The notes beneath the pieces are model-generated. The model was not told where the DNA came from and searched no databases. It worked only from the letters and a program-made list of their open reading frames with translations. This document shows positions 12,158-22,859 of a stretch of 64,000 nt of DNA, in pieces. The translations under genes and the position numbers were made by a program. The stretch comes from Phlebiopsis flavidoalba (lineage: Eukaryota > Basidiomycota > Agaricomycetes > Polyporales > Phanerochaetaceae): assembly GCA_035772785.1 (NCBI GenBank), contig JAOCPU010000085.1, forward strand, positions 19,907-83,906, in the 5' to 3' direction. How positions within the stretch are numbered: position 1 is the first letter of the stretch; each line of letters opens with the position of its first letter.

Positions 12158-12618
12158 ATGAGACACTTTCGCAAGTGTGGTCCTCTCCGCCCCGAGCGCC
12201 GTCTCGGTCACCTACGACCCATTCTATGACAACCGCGCAGGCTCGCTTTCCGACGTTACTTGCTCTGACGGGCGCAACGGGACTACTTACCAAAGGTCCT
12301 CCTTACCTCTCGCACCATGCACCTTCGTGTTGACCGCGCACACAGGCTTCACGACCTTCGGCTCTCTCCCGACGCCTTTCAAATCGGTGGCGCAGCCGCC
12401 GTCGCGCACTTCAACTCGCCCTTGTGTGGCTCGTGCTGGGCGCTCACGCTCAACGGCACTACGGTGAACGTTCTCGCGATCGACCAGGCCCTGGCTGGGT
12501 TCACCATCGCTGAGGCCGCCATATGATGCACTCGTGGGTGACGAGTATGTAGGACTTGACCCAGTGATTGCGCTCGCGCAGACAGGTTGCTCCGTCTGTG
12601 TGTGAGCTGGATAACTGA
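12158..12618 (+). pseudogene. cerato-platanin, copy A, signal peptide damaged
   Basis: This is a paralogue of the gene at 18619-19106. Cerato-platanins are small secreted fungal proteins that bind chitin oligomers and can trigger plant defence. The mature core is recognisable: VTYDPFYDN, LSDVTCSDG, the intron (GTCCTCC to CACACAG), GFTTFGSLPTPF, CGSCWALTLNGTTVNVLAID and a C-terminus DPVIALAQ. However, compared with copy B about 30 bases of the signal-peptide coding sequence are missing directly after the start. An insertion near 12379 (TTCAAATCGG against TTCATCGG) also shifts the frame. With both changes the copy cannot make a normal secreted product unless these are sequence errors. Confidence 0.65.
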
Positions 12619-13017
12619 GTGGGATGTGAACGCGTGAACTGTCATCATGCGGGCGGGCGTGCTTGGGTACAATGAATTGGCAGAGTCGATATCTTTCTTC
12701 ACGATATACTATCGAATATGAGTCCAATGACGTATTTTCGAGTTGGCTAGTAGGCTACTCACCGACTCATGTGGGCCAGCGAGAGACAAGAAGCAAGTCC
12801 CTTCTGAGCGTGTTCTGTTGACTGGCTAACAGAATATTAGGAGGCTGACGGTCGGGTCCAATGCGTACCATATTTCCGCGACAGCGTGACATTTAAGGCA
12901 CCATATGTCCTCACAACAGCAAAAAATGGAAGAAATACGGCTATAATTATGCGGATGGTGCAGTACATTGGACGGGAACAGCGAATAAAGGGCAACATAA
13001 AGTCCAGTCCACGGTGG
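12619..13017. other. convergent 3' spacer, copy A
   Basis: This lies between the cerato-platanin stop and the stop of the minus-strand KNH-like gene. It is conserved with 19107-19513, including a TATGAGTCCAATGA block. No coding signal was recognised. Confidence 0.4.
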
Positions 13018-13737
13018 CTAGTTGATGGAGAAGGGCGAGGCTCTTGTTTCCGGAGTCGCCCATGACTAGGGTACGTGGGTCAACGTGAGCTCTTGGGGAT
13101 CGCCATTGAATGAATGTAGATACTCACGAACGACGATATAGTCGTTTCGCGGGTCGACGTGAGGCAACCGTGATCTGCACGCTGCCCTGGTGTAGGTCGA
13201 AATCTTCAGCGAGCGGGTGTTCTGTCCCATTCGTGTTATCTGATGACCAAATTGTAACCGAGAGCAGCACATACCAATGTCCAAGTTTTCGTCAGAGCCA
13301 TCACTCTACGTGTCCGAGAAAGATATTTTCCTGTTTGTGTTGGTAATTTGGTTAGGAGGGTTTGCTCGTGTCCCTGCGCGATCAATGAGCATTACAGAAC
13401 GAGGTTTCCAGGGCACTGACCAGGTTATTTTGACGGTTTTCCCCACTACCCATACCGTTTCGGCATCGGGCGATGTGATCCTAGGGGGTCCAGACGTCCC
13501 TACGCGTCAGGTTCGGCATGGTACCGTTTCCTAAGGATGCGCCGTCGAGTTCGTTCCCAGTGAGTTGATAGTTTGTGTTGCCGTAGGCCACGTTGTAGTC
13601 GCCAGTGGATGCAGGTTCAACTTCAGCGAAAGTTCTGTTTTGTTAAAGTGCGCCAGTAGATAGAGCGTCCGAGTACACAAGGCTAAATGTCGCCAAAGAA
13701 GTAGAGAGTTTAAAGCCAAGTAGGAGCGCGTAGTCAT
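13018..13737 (-). CDS. KNH/Kre9-like secreted protein, copy A
   Basis: This is a small extracellular protein with one yeast-cell-wall-synthesis Kre9/Knh1-like domain, an immunoglobulin-like fold. It starts MTTRSYLAL, matching the signal peptide of copy B but less hydrophobic after frame damage. Then come TGDYNVAYGNTNYQLTG, LTRRDVWTPRITSPDAETVW and VGKTVKITW, the usual domain opening, interrupted by an intron after ITW. DGSDENLDI, VPHVDPRNDYIVV and, after another intron, MGDSG complete the domain. The stop is inferred from alignment with copy B. No GPI-anchor signal is visible, unlike many larger family members. Several frame breaks are present. Confidence 0.7.
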
Positions 13738-14135
13738 TATGTCACCAGTGGGAAGGGGTAGAGTCTGTAGAGTAATTGTAGCAAAAGAGAGGACCCTCCA
13801 GGCAGTAGGCGTAGGGAAAGCGGTCAATACTGCGAGTACAGGCAGGACAACGGTCTAGAACGAGGTGGATATCACTGCGAGCTGCCATGATAGTCAGGAC
13901 CAGTCCCTGTCACGTGCGGGCCGCTGTGGCGCGTGCTTACGAGTCACGAAAGTGTCCAGTCGTAAGTCTTCGTAAGTCCAGAAATCTAGATTGGAGCATC
14001 ACGTGCAGGCATCTCAATCTCCGCGTAGTCTCATCACCTTGACCGAAACATATAGTCTCCCAAAGGCAGACGGCGTTAACAGCGGAAGAAACATATCTCT
14101 CTCACCAAAATCCAACAAAATCGCCATTGGACAAA
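13738..14135. other. divergent intergenic region between copies A and B
   Basis: This holds the upstream region of the minus-strand KNH-like copy A and of the plus-strand three-domain copy B. The junction of the tandem duplication is near 13900-13990. Confidence 0.5.
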
Positions 14136-17100
14136 ATGCGATCCGATTCTTATCAAACGGAATGGACGAAAGTGCTGGGTAGACCCCTACGAACTCATGC
14201 TTGTGGGCTCCTGAGGAAACACGCAAGTCACCACCACCATTCGAAGACGGAAACCCTCCCTGGTAGCCTGACCGAGCTCGTTTCATACAAGGAACCTACG
14301 CGTAGAGCTGACAGAATATATTCGCGTCCTTCTCCAATGTTATGCGCTGGATGGTAACAAGCTCTCGGACCCGTCTAATGCTTTGTATGTGCTGCCTTTC
14401 CACTGTACCTCACAAGCACGTAACCATCTCTCTACCGGCGGCTTCTTTCACGCATTTCCCGGGAGGGAAAAAAGAAAAGCTGAAGAGAAGAAAGCTGTTT
14501 TTCATTTTCATTATATGGGTGTCGAGCTCCGAGAAGAGACGCAAATCGTTCAGGGTTGTACTTGAAGTGCTTGAAACGCGTCATTGATTATATAACCGAT
14601 TGCTCCTATGTCGAGATAAAGGCCTACGAGGGCAACGATTTGGCCCAGAATCCAAGACCGAACGATGCTGTGGGGGCAGGTGCCTGTCGTGGAGGCGCAG
14701 GCTACACGATAAGCTTAGATGTGGACTACGAGCCAGAGGAAGACGAGTCAGAGGAAGACGAGCCAGAGGAAGACGAGCCAGAGAAAGACGAGTCAGAGGA
14801 AGACGAGCCAGAGGAAGACGAGCCAGAGGAAGAGGCTTGCTTCATCTGACAAGGGCTCAAACTCAGTAGGCGATTCGGAAGGAGGACGTTGCTTCAACGA
14901 CGAGCGTCGAGTTAGAGGAAGACACTGCTTCATTGGAGGGTCCCGAGTCAGGAAGCGCGGCCGGGGGACGGTACGGGCTTGTGCCATCATACATGCACCA
15001 ATTCTAACGTCAGATTTGTTACAGATGAGCTGCATGATATGGTGGAGATCAATGACGAAGCCTATTCGTCGCAAGTACGCCAGCAAAAGCCTGAGAGAAA
15101 AAGAGACAAGACGCGGGACCGGCGCAAGCACCTATCGCTCAGAAGCTGCACAATATCTCACCGACGAGATCTGAGTTAGTCGAGGTGGAGGAGGGCGGTA
15201 TGATCTTGTGCTATAGTACTCGAATCGGCTCTGACGTAGCACACATTACAGATGACTCTGGAAATGGTTGAACTCAATGAAATCCTTGATTTACTCAGAG
15301 AGCGCGAAGGAGAAGTCAAAGCCGCCGCGATGCAGTATTTGGACCTACTTTCGGAAAATAGTCAACCACTTCGCAGCCCACATAATCCACTGCAAACGCC
15401 CGAAACACCTAGAGCATCGGTTTAAGTCCGCTCTCCTACGTCAACGGTCCAAATTATATGGCCCTGAGAGGAGGCTGCATGGATTCCTTTGGCTCGATGG
15501 GGAGATTGCAGCCACCCTACGCCTCCAAGGATAAATGGATTCATGGGGTAGTCGTGCGGTGGATCAGTAGCCCGGATGGAGCAGAGGAACTATTGCATCT
15601 CTTCAGTCTCACAGCAGCCGGCTTACCGCGACTCTGCAGGGATCTACTACCCAACAGCCTAACGCCGAGGGTCGTCGCGGCAAGTCTTTTGGCGTCCTTG
15701 GACCCAGCCGAGCTTGCGAATGCAGAAAACATGCTGTCTGCACTCGAAGACCCGCGTCGCCACGCTGATCAAGCAGCGTACGCATGAGATGGGACAGAGC
15801 ATGGCCATGGTACGACAGGCTCTGACCCTCTGCAAAGAGACCGCCTCGGCCACTCGTCAACTTGCAATTATCAAGCAGGGGATAACGACTCGCGCGCATC
15901 GCGCGGCTGGACCCGCCGTTTCCGACACTCATGCACAATCATCTGGTGCAAACGTGCTCAGAACCCGGAGAAGATGGGACAAGACGGTCAACGCTCTGGG
16001 ACATCGCGACGACTCAGTGTACGCTTCCGCGAGGAGGTGTCTATTCTCGGCGAGAACCACTCGAAGAACTCTGACGACACCATCATTACTTGCCCTGACG
16101 CTAGTGAAAACAATCCCCCGCTCCACGTCCGACTGTGCTGCTATGTGCTCGATAAACGCTCACAGGTGTATCGCGTCGAGGAGACGTACAACGTCTTGTT
16201 TCGTTGCACTGCGCACGTGCGCTCTCATCTCGTCGACGGCGGGTTCTTCCGTGCGTCTGCAGAGCGAAGCGAGCGGGGACCAGCGACGGAAGACCGAGGC
16301 TTTGAATTGTCGCTATATGAGCGGCAAAGCGGAAAAGAGAGGCGCCTCATTCATTGCCAAGCTGCAAAGCGCGAAGCCCTTGGTGGATTACATCTGCGGG
16401 TGTGCTTATCTCGAGATAAAAGGCTGCGTAGACGAGGCACCCTGCCGGAAGGAAGAAACGAGCGTGGAAGACTCGAAAAGACGAGGTTGAAAGCGAAGAG
16501 ATTTGTCCATACGATGAACCCTACGAGAACGAAGAGGCCCGTAATCGCAGCCACAAATTACATGTGCCCGCTCCTCTTCCCGATGGCCCGCTCCCTGCAG
16601 GCAGCGCCCTGATTACTCCCCCTAATTCCTCTCCTCCAGTCTCTTCCCCAATCAACATCGAGCTTTTTTGTTATCCTCCAAACGTTCATACACATAATGG
16701 ACACGTGATACGAGTCTTCGTACATCTTGGAGCTTCATTGTACTGTGCAAGAACGGGCGCACCTCGCTGCTGGGGGATGGTTCCATGCCTATACGGTACG
16801 CCGTAATACAGTGACACAACTCATGGACTGTCATTACATGGGGGGAGAGACCTACCTCGGGGTGTGCCGTTTGAAGCACGGTTGATGAGCACAGTGCAGG
16901 TCGAGAAGTACATCCATGGATGCGATTTCTTCGAAATATTCGCATGCGCCCGGGAGGAACTTGTCCAGGACGCATCGGTGACAGCTGAAGAGTCTTGTAA
17001 CAGCAGGAAGTCAGGTGCTCTGGAGGGACCTCGCGGCGGCATTGAATCCGTAGAAGACGACATAGTTACACCGATGGAGGACGCAACAAACCGAGAAGTC

Positions 17101-18227
17101 AAGCCAGTCGTTGGGGTGGCTAGCGGCGCAGGACATACTGGTGGTACGAGGACACACTACAACGCGTAAATATGCTCAAGGGTAGTTTTGATTCCAGATT
17201 CTCCGGCTGACATAGCCATTCAGTTAACTCACGTACTCAACGAATCAAAACGGCTAGAATCTATCGCAAAAGCTGCCGAAACACGATACCAAGAGCTTTT
17301 CACGAAAGTGTATTCGCAAGCCCCGCTACAACTTCAACTTGACAAAGCGAATGCACGTATCAAAGAACTTGACAGCGTGAGTCTACGACGCTATGGTACA
17401 CATAGCTTCCGTACTCATAGGGGGAAAAGGAGCTATCCATGACCCGCCGGCGTCGAGAAACAGCCACAAGATCTCTGAATGCCACAGACCAATACGAGGA
17501 GGGTGAGCAAATGTCGATTAAAACGGTTTAGTAATAACAAAATTAAACATAACCACACAGATTGCCGTGAAAAGTGGCGGAGTGACCTGATGAGTTCCGG
17601 GTCGTCTATCGGGGGGCACCCCCTGCGCGATCCGCCAAAGCCCCCGCCCACGGATAGAGGACTTGGTTCATAAATGAAAAGGCCCTGTTTGATGGCCCTA
17701 CAAAACCTGCCAGACCGACGCGAGCAAGCGCATATTGAATGGTTCCTCAACTTATAGACCAGAACAGACTTGTTAGACAACATCTTGGGAATGTTCTCGG
17801 CATCGCTTCGGGTGTAGACCAAGTTAACAATGAGCTCAGAAAATTCTTCCAGGGGGAAATTGAGTTCAACGAATTGTTGGACACCTCCGCGGCTATCATG
17901 GTCAGTGACACGGGTTTAAATATTTTATCGACGATGACACGAGTTTTGACAGCGGGTTCCACTTCCAAACGATTGGTTTCTTCCATGGGTTTGGGGGTAA
18001 AGACGACCTCCATCTCATTCCGGATACTGCTTGTATGATGTACCGCATAGCTTACACGCATCCGACCAAGCGAGGCAGCATATACAGCAGCGGATGGGGG
18101 ACATTTTCAAGAAGATGGAAAGTTGGGGACTCACGGGGGTGAGACTCTGATACCGGACGGGTGTGCTTGGGATGCTTTGGAACGTTTGAACATTCTAGTT
18201 ACAGCTGACCATCGGGTCATCATATGA
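14136..18227 (+). CDS. uncharacterised protein with three repeated ~95-residue domains, copy B
   Basis: This is the better-preserved paralogue. Order: an N-terminal segment with PEETRKSPPPFEDG (also in copy A), then domain 1 opening ELTEYIRVLLQCYALDGNKL. Next come an acidic repeat tract, helical blocks (REREGEVKAAAMQYLDLLSE), and a coiled coil from MLSALED to TATRQLAIIKQ. LSVRFREEVSILGENH precedes domain 2. A Ser/Pro linker (TPPNSSPPVSSP) leads to domain 3. An acidic stretch follows, then a coiled coil (ESKRLESIAKAAETRYQEL), a Pro-rich segment and a C-terminal ETLIPDGCAWDALERLNI. The stop at 18225 follows VTADHRVII. Introns of ~55 nt separate exons. There is no signal peptide or membrane segment, so a cytoplasmic or nuclear scaffold is possible, but the function is unknown. 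Confidence 0.7.
14305..14640 (+). other. repeated domain, first occurrence (copy B)
   Basis: Key residues are LYVLPFHCTSQARNHLSTGG followed by FFHAFPG, then HFHYMG, then CLKRVIDYITDCSYVEIKAYE. The pattern FHC-T-x2-x-R-x-H-L-x2-GG-[FW]-F-[HR]-A, then a short variable loop, then [CH]-x-Y-M-x-G, then K-x-h-[VI]-[DE]-Y-I, recurs in all three domains. Confidence 0.7.
14731..14835 (+). repeat. acidic 15-bp coding minisatellite
   Basis: Seven tandem units of 15 bp (consensus AGCCAGAGGAAGACG, with T in place of C in some) encode repeated E-[PS]-E-E-D. They lie in the linker after domain 1 of copy B. Copy A has a single short acidic segment here. Confidence 0.9.
16110..16460 (+). other. repeated domain, second occurrence (copy B)
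   Basis: This domain reads VRLCCYVLDKRSQVYRVEE, then LFRCTAHVRSHLVDGGFFRA, then after a frame change LNCRYMSGKAEKRGASFIAK and LVDYICGCAYLEIKG. It aligns along its length with the first and third domains. Confidence 0.7.
16650..16955 (+). other. repeated domain, third occurrence (copy B)
   Basis: This domain reads INIELFCYPPNVHTH, LHCTVQERAHLAAGGWFHAY, MDCHYMGGE, VPFEARLMSTVQVEKYIHGC and DFFEIFA. It has the same motif order and spacing as the other two domains. Confidence 0.7.
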
Positions 18228-18618
18228 GAATTCTTTCAAAGTGCCATTTACCGGAGAGCTTTCGGGGTGACAATATTTACACTTTTTTATTTTTTATTTT
18301 TAGAGGGCTGCGAAGACGCTGATGATAGTCATGGTAAGACGAGGGACAAGGCTGCAAGACACACCCCAGAAAGCATATACACACAGAGGTGGCATGGTCG
18401 TACGGACACGATAAGCGCACTTGACGGCGAGTACGGTGAGTGCGGCGAGAAGCGGCCGCGGGTGCAGTGTTGTGGCATCTGTAACATTGCGAAGTGTTTC
18501 GGAGGGAAAAACCTAAGCTTTTGCGGGGCTCAGAACTCCGTGTTATTTCTACGTTGTATATAAGCTTCACACGAGTTCACGGACTCTAGGCTGAGTATTT
18601 TTATCGCACTTACCTACT
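18228..18618 (+). promoter_or_regulatory. cerato-platanin promoter region, copy B, with TATA box
   Basis: A TATATAAG box lies at 18557-18564, 55 bases before the ATG, in sequence closely matching copy A. The conserved spacer also carries an A/T-rich tract at 18275-18303. Confidence 0.65.
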
Positions 18619-19106
18619 ATGAAGCTTTTCGCAAGTGTCGTCCTCCTGGCCGTTTCCTCAGTCATTTCCGCATCGCCCAGCCCCGAGGCACCGTCTCGGT
18701 CACCTACGACCAGTTCTACGACAACGGCGCAGCCTCGCTTTCCGACGTTACTTGCTCTGACGGGCGCAACGGACTACTTACCAAAGGTCCTCCCTACCTC
18801 TCGCACCATGCACCTTCGTATTGACCGCGCACACAGGCTTCACGACCTTCGGCTCTCTTCCAACGCCATTCATCGGTGGCGCAGCTGTCGTCGCACACTT
18901 CAACTCGCCCGCATGCGGCTCGTGCTGGGCGCTCACGCTCAACGGCACCACGGTGAGCGTCCTCGCGATTGACCACGCGGCGGAGGGCTTCAGTATCGCT
19001 CAGGCCCGCGTATGATGCACTCGTGGGCGAAGGAAATCTAGGACTTGACCCGGTGATTGCGCTCGCGCAGCAGGTTGCTCCGTCTGTGTGCGGGCTGGAT
19101 GACTGA
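18619..19106 (+). CDS. cerato-platanin family secreted protein, copy B
   Basis: The product starts MKLFASVVLLAVSSVISAS, a textbook signal peptide with cleavage near SVISA. The mature domain reads TVSVTYDQFYDN, ASLSDVTCSDG, then a 50-nt intron (GTCCTCC to CACACAG). GFTTFGSLPTPFIGGAAVV, CGSCWALTLNGTTVSVLAID, and a tail GLDPVIALAQQVAPSVCGLD complete it. The four cysteines of the family (two disulfides) are present. Length is about 140 residues, normal for cerato-platanins. These proteins fold like expansin and double-psi beta-barrels, are abundant in culture filtrates, bind chitin fragments and can act as elicitors on plants. Two single-base frame breaks occur, one just after the signal peptide and one near 19009. 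Confidence 0.9.
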
Positions 19107-19513
19107 GTGTGGACTGTCATCATGCGGGCGGGCGGAGTTGGGTTCAATAGGTCGGTAGAGTCGATACCTGATTAGGCTGGTGTGGAGGGCTCTTTCTTTA
19201 CGATTATACTATCAAATATGAGTCCAATGATGTACTTTCGAGGATGTGGCTACTCACCGACCCGATGCGCCAGCGAGAAACGAGAAGCAAGTCCTTCTGA
19301 GCGTGTTCTGTTGACCGGCCAACAAAATGTCAGGCAGCTGACGGTCGGGTCCAATGCGTACCATATTTCCACGACAGCGTGACATTTTAAGGCACCATGT
19401 GTCCTCACACCGGCAAAAATGGAAGAAATACGGCTAGAATTATGCAGACGGCTTGCAGTACAATAGATGGGAACAGCCAATAAGACGCAATGTAGGGTCC
19501 CGGTCCACGATGG
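19107..19513. other. convergent 3' spacer, copy B
   Basis: This lies between the stops of the cerato-platanin and KNH-like genes and is similar to 12619-13017. No coding signal was recognised. Confidence 0.4.
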
Positions 19514-20222
19514 CTAGTTGATGGAGAAGGGCGGGCTCTTGTTCCCGGAATCGCCCATGACTAGGGTACGTGGGTCAACGTGAGCTCTTGGGGATTACCA
19601 TTACAAAATGGGTGTAGATACTCACGAACGACGATATAGTCGTTTCGCGGGTCGACCGTGAGGCACCGTGATCTGCACGCTGCCCTGGTGTAGGTCGAAA
19701 TCTTCAGCGAGCGGGTGTTCTGTCTCATTCGCGTCATCTGGTGGCCACATTGTAGCTGAGAGGAGCACATACCGATGTCCAAATTTTCGTCAGAGCCATC
19801 GTCTACGTGTCCGATAAAAATCTTCCCGTTTTGTGTTGGTAATTTGGTTAGGATGGTCGCTCGTGTCCCTGCGCAAATGAGTATTACAGAACGTGGCTTT
19901 CCAGGCCACTGACCAGGTAATTTTGACGGTTTCTCCTACTAGCCATACCGTTTGGGCATCGGGCGATGTGATCTTAGGGCTCCAGACGTCCCTACGCGTT
20001 AGGTTTCGCATGTTACTGTTTCCTGAGGATACGCCGTCAAGTTGGTCCCCAGTGAGTTGATAGTTTGTGTTGCCATAGGCCACGTTGTAGTCGCCAGTAG
20101 ATACAGGTTCAACTTCAGCGAAAGTTTTGTTGTTAAGTGCGCCAGTGGAGAGAGCGTTCGAGTGCAAACAGACATGTCGCCAAAGAAAGAGAGAGCAAAG
20201 CCAGGCAAGAGCGCGTAGTCAT
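19514..20222 (-). CDS. KNH/Kre9-like secreted protein, copy B
   Basis: It starts MTTRSCLALLSLSLATCLFA, a clear signal peptide. Next come TGDYNVAYGNTNYQLTGDQL, LTRRDVWSPKITSPDAQTVW and LVGETVKITW. A 45-nt intron ends in GCGCAG, followed by DTSDHPNQITNT, IGHVDDGSDENLDI, then VDPRNDYIVV. A final intron (GTGAGTATC to CCCTAG) leads to the last exon MGDSGNKSPPFSIN and the stop. The opening P-x-x-G-x(n)-W-x-x-G and the ending NDYIVVLMGDSGN-x-SP-x-F are the standard Kre9/Knh1-like N-terminal domain. Family members are secreted or GPI-anchored and are linked to cell-wall beta-1,6-glucan in yeast; in basidiomycetes the role is unproven. No GPI signal is seen. It is convergent with the cerato-platanin gene. 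Confidence 0.8.
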
Positions 20223-22815
20223 CGTGGCACCAGCGAGAGGGAGATGAGAGGTGTAGTCGTCAGGTAACCGCAGCGCAAGATAGAAAAGTAGGAATGCAGG
20301 ACGCTGCGAGGCTGGACAAGGTGGGTATCAATGTGGCTAACATTAGAGTCCGGAAAGGAGGACTCGTTTGAACGCGATTCACTGTCACGTGCGGCGCGAT
20401 CTTATGTAAGCACTCGCTCAAATGATCCATCCGTCCAGCACAGGTCCAGCAAAAAAGTCTTACGCAGCTACAACATATGAATTTCTACCGACGAGGTGCC
20501 GGAAACGAACAGTGAATTCTAGGGGGTAACCCGCACCGTCGTTGACCACGGTATCGTGCCCTCCCCAGCTCGACGCTGTTTCGCCTAGGCTTCTGGTGCT
20601 GGCACGGGAACGGGTGTCTATGACCAAATTTTCACTCAAGTCCTCGCTGAGCTCCTCATAAGGCAATTCCCGGCGGAGCTCCCCGCTGAGAGCATCGGAA
20701 CACCAGCTCCCTGGAATGCGATCTCTGTGACCGAGGACGTCGACTCTTCGGCAGTTCTTTCCTTCCGAAGAAGCAGAGGCTCTGAGCGACGGATGTCCAT
20801 CATGAACTTAAACTGATCAGGATTGGTGATGGGCTAATAAAAATGAAGTCAAAGACCCAAATCATCAGTATTAGGACGCAAACTCACACAGTATGAATCC
20901 AAAAGTGGGCCAGCAAAAATGAAAGCTCTGTCGGGAGCGGCCGTGATGCGAGAAGCCCGTCTGGAGGAAAGAAGCGGAAAAGCTCACATTGTCCGTGAGT
21001 AAGAATTAGCCCAGCTCCGCAATATGATCAATATCATAGCACTATTCGTTAACTTGATGAATGGTACTGCTCATTCGCTACCCCCTCAAGGGCTCAACTT
21101 AACCGGACAAAGAAAAGTGCGCCTAGAACCTGGTTTAACACTTCTTCAAGAATCAGCGGGGAAAAAATTGAGAGCTTACCGTCACGAAGTAGACATTGGC
21201 GCCAGGGAATCGCTTTCGTATTTGATTTGCATGTTAACATCTTCCTGCTGCCGAAGGTTTTTCCATGTCCATGTCGTCGATGATGATGATAGGGACTTCT
21301 GCCGCACACTTACGGTAGCGCACGAGACATTATGGAAACTGTTCGCTTCGGTTATGTCGCTAGTAAAATATTTGTGTAATCAAAACAAGGGCGTACAGCT
21401 GGATTCCATCAAATTAAACATCAGTAAAGGAGTTGCTAGCGACCTTAGAATACGATCACTCCACATCAATACAAGTGGCCCCAACAATGTTAGTCTCTAC
21501 AGGACATACAGAGATTTTGGAGCTAATGAAACGGTAAAGCTACTCCGGCGTGTGCAGTAATGTACTGCGAACATTTTGTTAGCCAATTGTGTTGTTGGTA
21601 CAAGCAGGCGAAGACCCACAAATTTATCACGACCGGGGGCCATACCCAGGGCTGATACGATTGAAGAACAGGACAGCATTACGATTCATTATGGCGTATA
21701 TCCGCGCTGCGGAGAAAACTGGATAGAAAATCGACGGAGTTAGACCACTTAAGATCAAATCGACCTGCACCCAAAGAGCACTTACCCGCGGGTGAGAGCG
21801 TATATCCTATCAGAATAGGAACTAGCACCATTGCGACGCGGGTTTGACATCTGACAAGCCTCTGTCAGCATAGGGGCGCGCAGTATCCTAAGTGACTCTA
21901 ACCGCTAGGCTGAATTAGCCCTCTAAACGATGACAGCGGCTCAAAAACGGAATGGACTCACGTCTGGTGAGGGCTGAGGTAGTATAAGAAACAGGGCCTC
22001 AAGTAGCATCGTCCAGCGAATGATGACAAGAAGAACCATTGATACAAGTGTGAATTTCCGTCGCCAGACGACCTCGATCTCCTGCTCCAGAGTAATGAGG
22101 TACTCGTAGATGACTACCGCTAGAATGTCATGTTAGAGAGCGTGATGAGCACCATCATGCATCCGATGCTCACTAGGGATTGCGACCAGGAGCCTTTCGG
22201 CGCTGACTCTGGGAGAAATGAGTGCCTGGAAGCGAACGGAGGCCTAAAATGAACATACAGCATGCTTACGGCCTCCATACTGGGGACACAAGTCCGTAGA
22301 CTACGTAGGAGAATATCTACGGCGGCCGCCTACCAGACCTACGATCGAGTAGGGGAACGGTGGGCAGTGGCTGGAGTACGCGGACACACCGCCGTGTGCT
22401 TTACTTGGCACATATAAAGCTGGTTGCATGCGTGACGTTGGCGTTAATAGCGTATGCCGTAAGGGCGCATCGCGTTTCAATTACAGACTGGTTCCTCGGA
22501 AGCGCGGATTGCAACGAGATGCGCGCGGGAAGGAGATTCGCAGATGGATGTGGGCAGATGACTCCCGCGATGCTTGGAGCCAGCCGCATATAGGGACATG
22601 GGTACCCACGCAGATATGGCGGAGGCAAGCAGCTTGCGTACAATCTGCGCAGTGTTGTTCCAATGGCGCGGCGCGACGTTGTTCTTCGACTGATATATCA
22701 ATCAAGAAAACTTGAAAAAGGTGAGATAGAACTTAAAAGATCAGACAGTTGATTGAACTTACGACCTAGACACCGTCGGAGAGGTACAGTATTACATCCC
22801 GTGTCACATTTTGAG
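20216..22815. repeat. tandem duplication, unit C (~2.6 kb)
   Basis: This is a direct repeat with unit D at an offset of about 2.65 kb. Shared blocks include the KNH-like start and promoter (20216-20400 against 22866-23060), the whole DUF6533 gene, and the region around 22400-22720 against 25060-25400. Identity is visibly lower in introns. Confidence 0.9.
20519..22278 (-). CDS. DUF6533-domain seven-transmembrane protein, copy C
   Basis: The DUF6533 signature is clear near 22100-21960: VVIYEYLITLEQEIEVVWRR, then KFTLVSMVLLVIIRWTMLLE, then ALFLILPQPSPD. Further minus-strand exons add a membrane segment and the conserved NPDQFKFMMDIRRSEP near the C-terminus. A segment LLRDGKLS precedes the last helix. 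The tail is Ser/Thr-rich and ends in VRVTP at the stop. Such proteins are multi-copy in Agaricomycetes, are predicted to sit in the plasma membrane, and have no proven ligand. The start MEA is the first in-frame ATG before the first clear intron and is tentative. Frame breaks are frequent, so it may be decaying. Confidence 0.7.
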
Positions 22816-22859
22816 GCTGTAAACTTGGTTGCCACAATTGACCGATCCTTGCGGTGCGT
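22279..22859. other. upstream region of DUF6533 copy C
   Basis: This is conserved with 24935-25470 and includes open minus-strand frames that match between the copies (for example a RISLQSAL segment). It may be untranslated leader or an unrecognised first exon. Confidence 0.4.

Larger units (their letters stand above)
7560..13900. repeat. tandem segmental duplication, unit A (~6.4 kb)
   Basis: Units A and B are direct repeats with an offset of about 6.43-6.51 kb. Each holds the same genes in the same order and orientation: three-domain protein (+), cerato-platanin (+), KNH-like secreted protein (-). Alignment by eye shows long matching runs. One example is the stretch before the cerato-platanin (about 11930-12110 against 18390-18570); another is the KNH-like genes at 13018-13737 and 19514-20222. 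The copies differ by many substitutions and small indels, so this is an old duplication and not an assembly echo. Confidence 0.9.
13990..20350. repeat. tandem segmental duplication, unit B (~6.4 kb)
   Basis: This is the second direct copy of the module described for unit A. It keeps better reading frames in all three genes and carries an acidic minisatellite that A lacks. Its right end overlaps the left end of duplication C near 20216. Confidence 0.9.

Noticed and set aside
7560..20350. Duplication A/B as an assembly artefact or collapsed haplotypes
   Set aside because: The copies differ by many substitutions, by the minisatellite, by the G-tract insertion and by the signal-peptide deletion, and they lie in order on one sequence. 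This fits an old tandem duplication.
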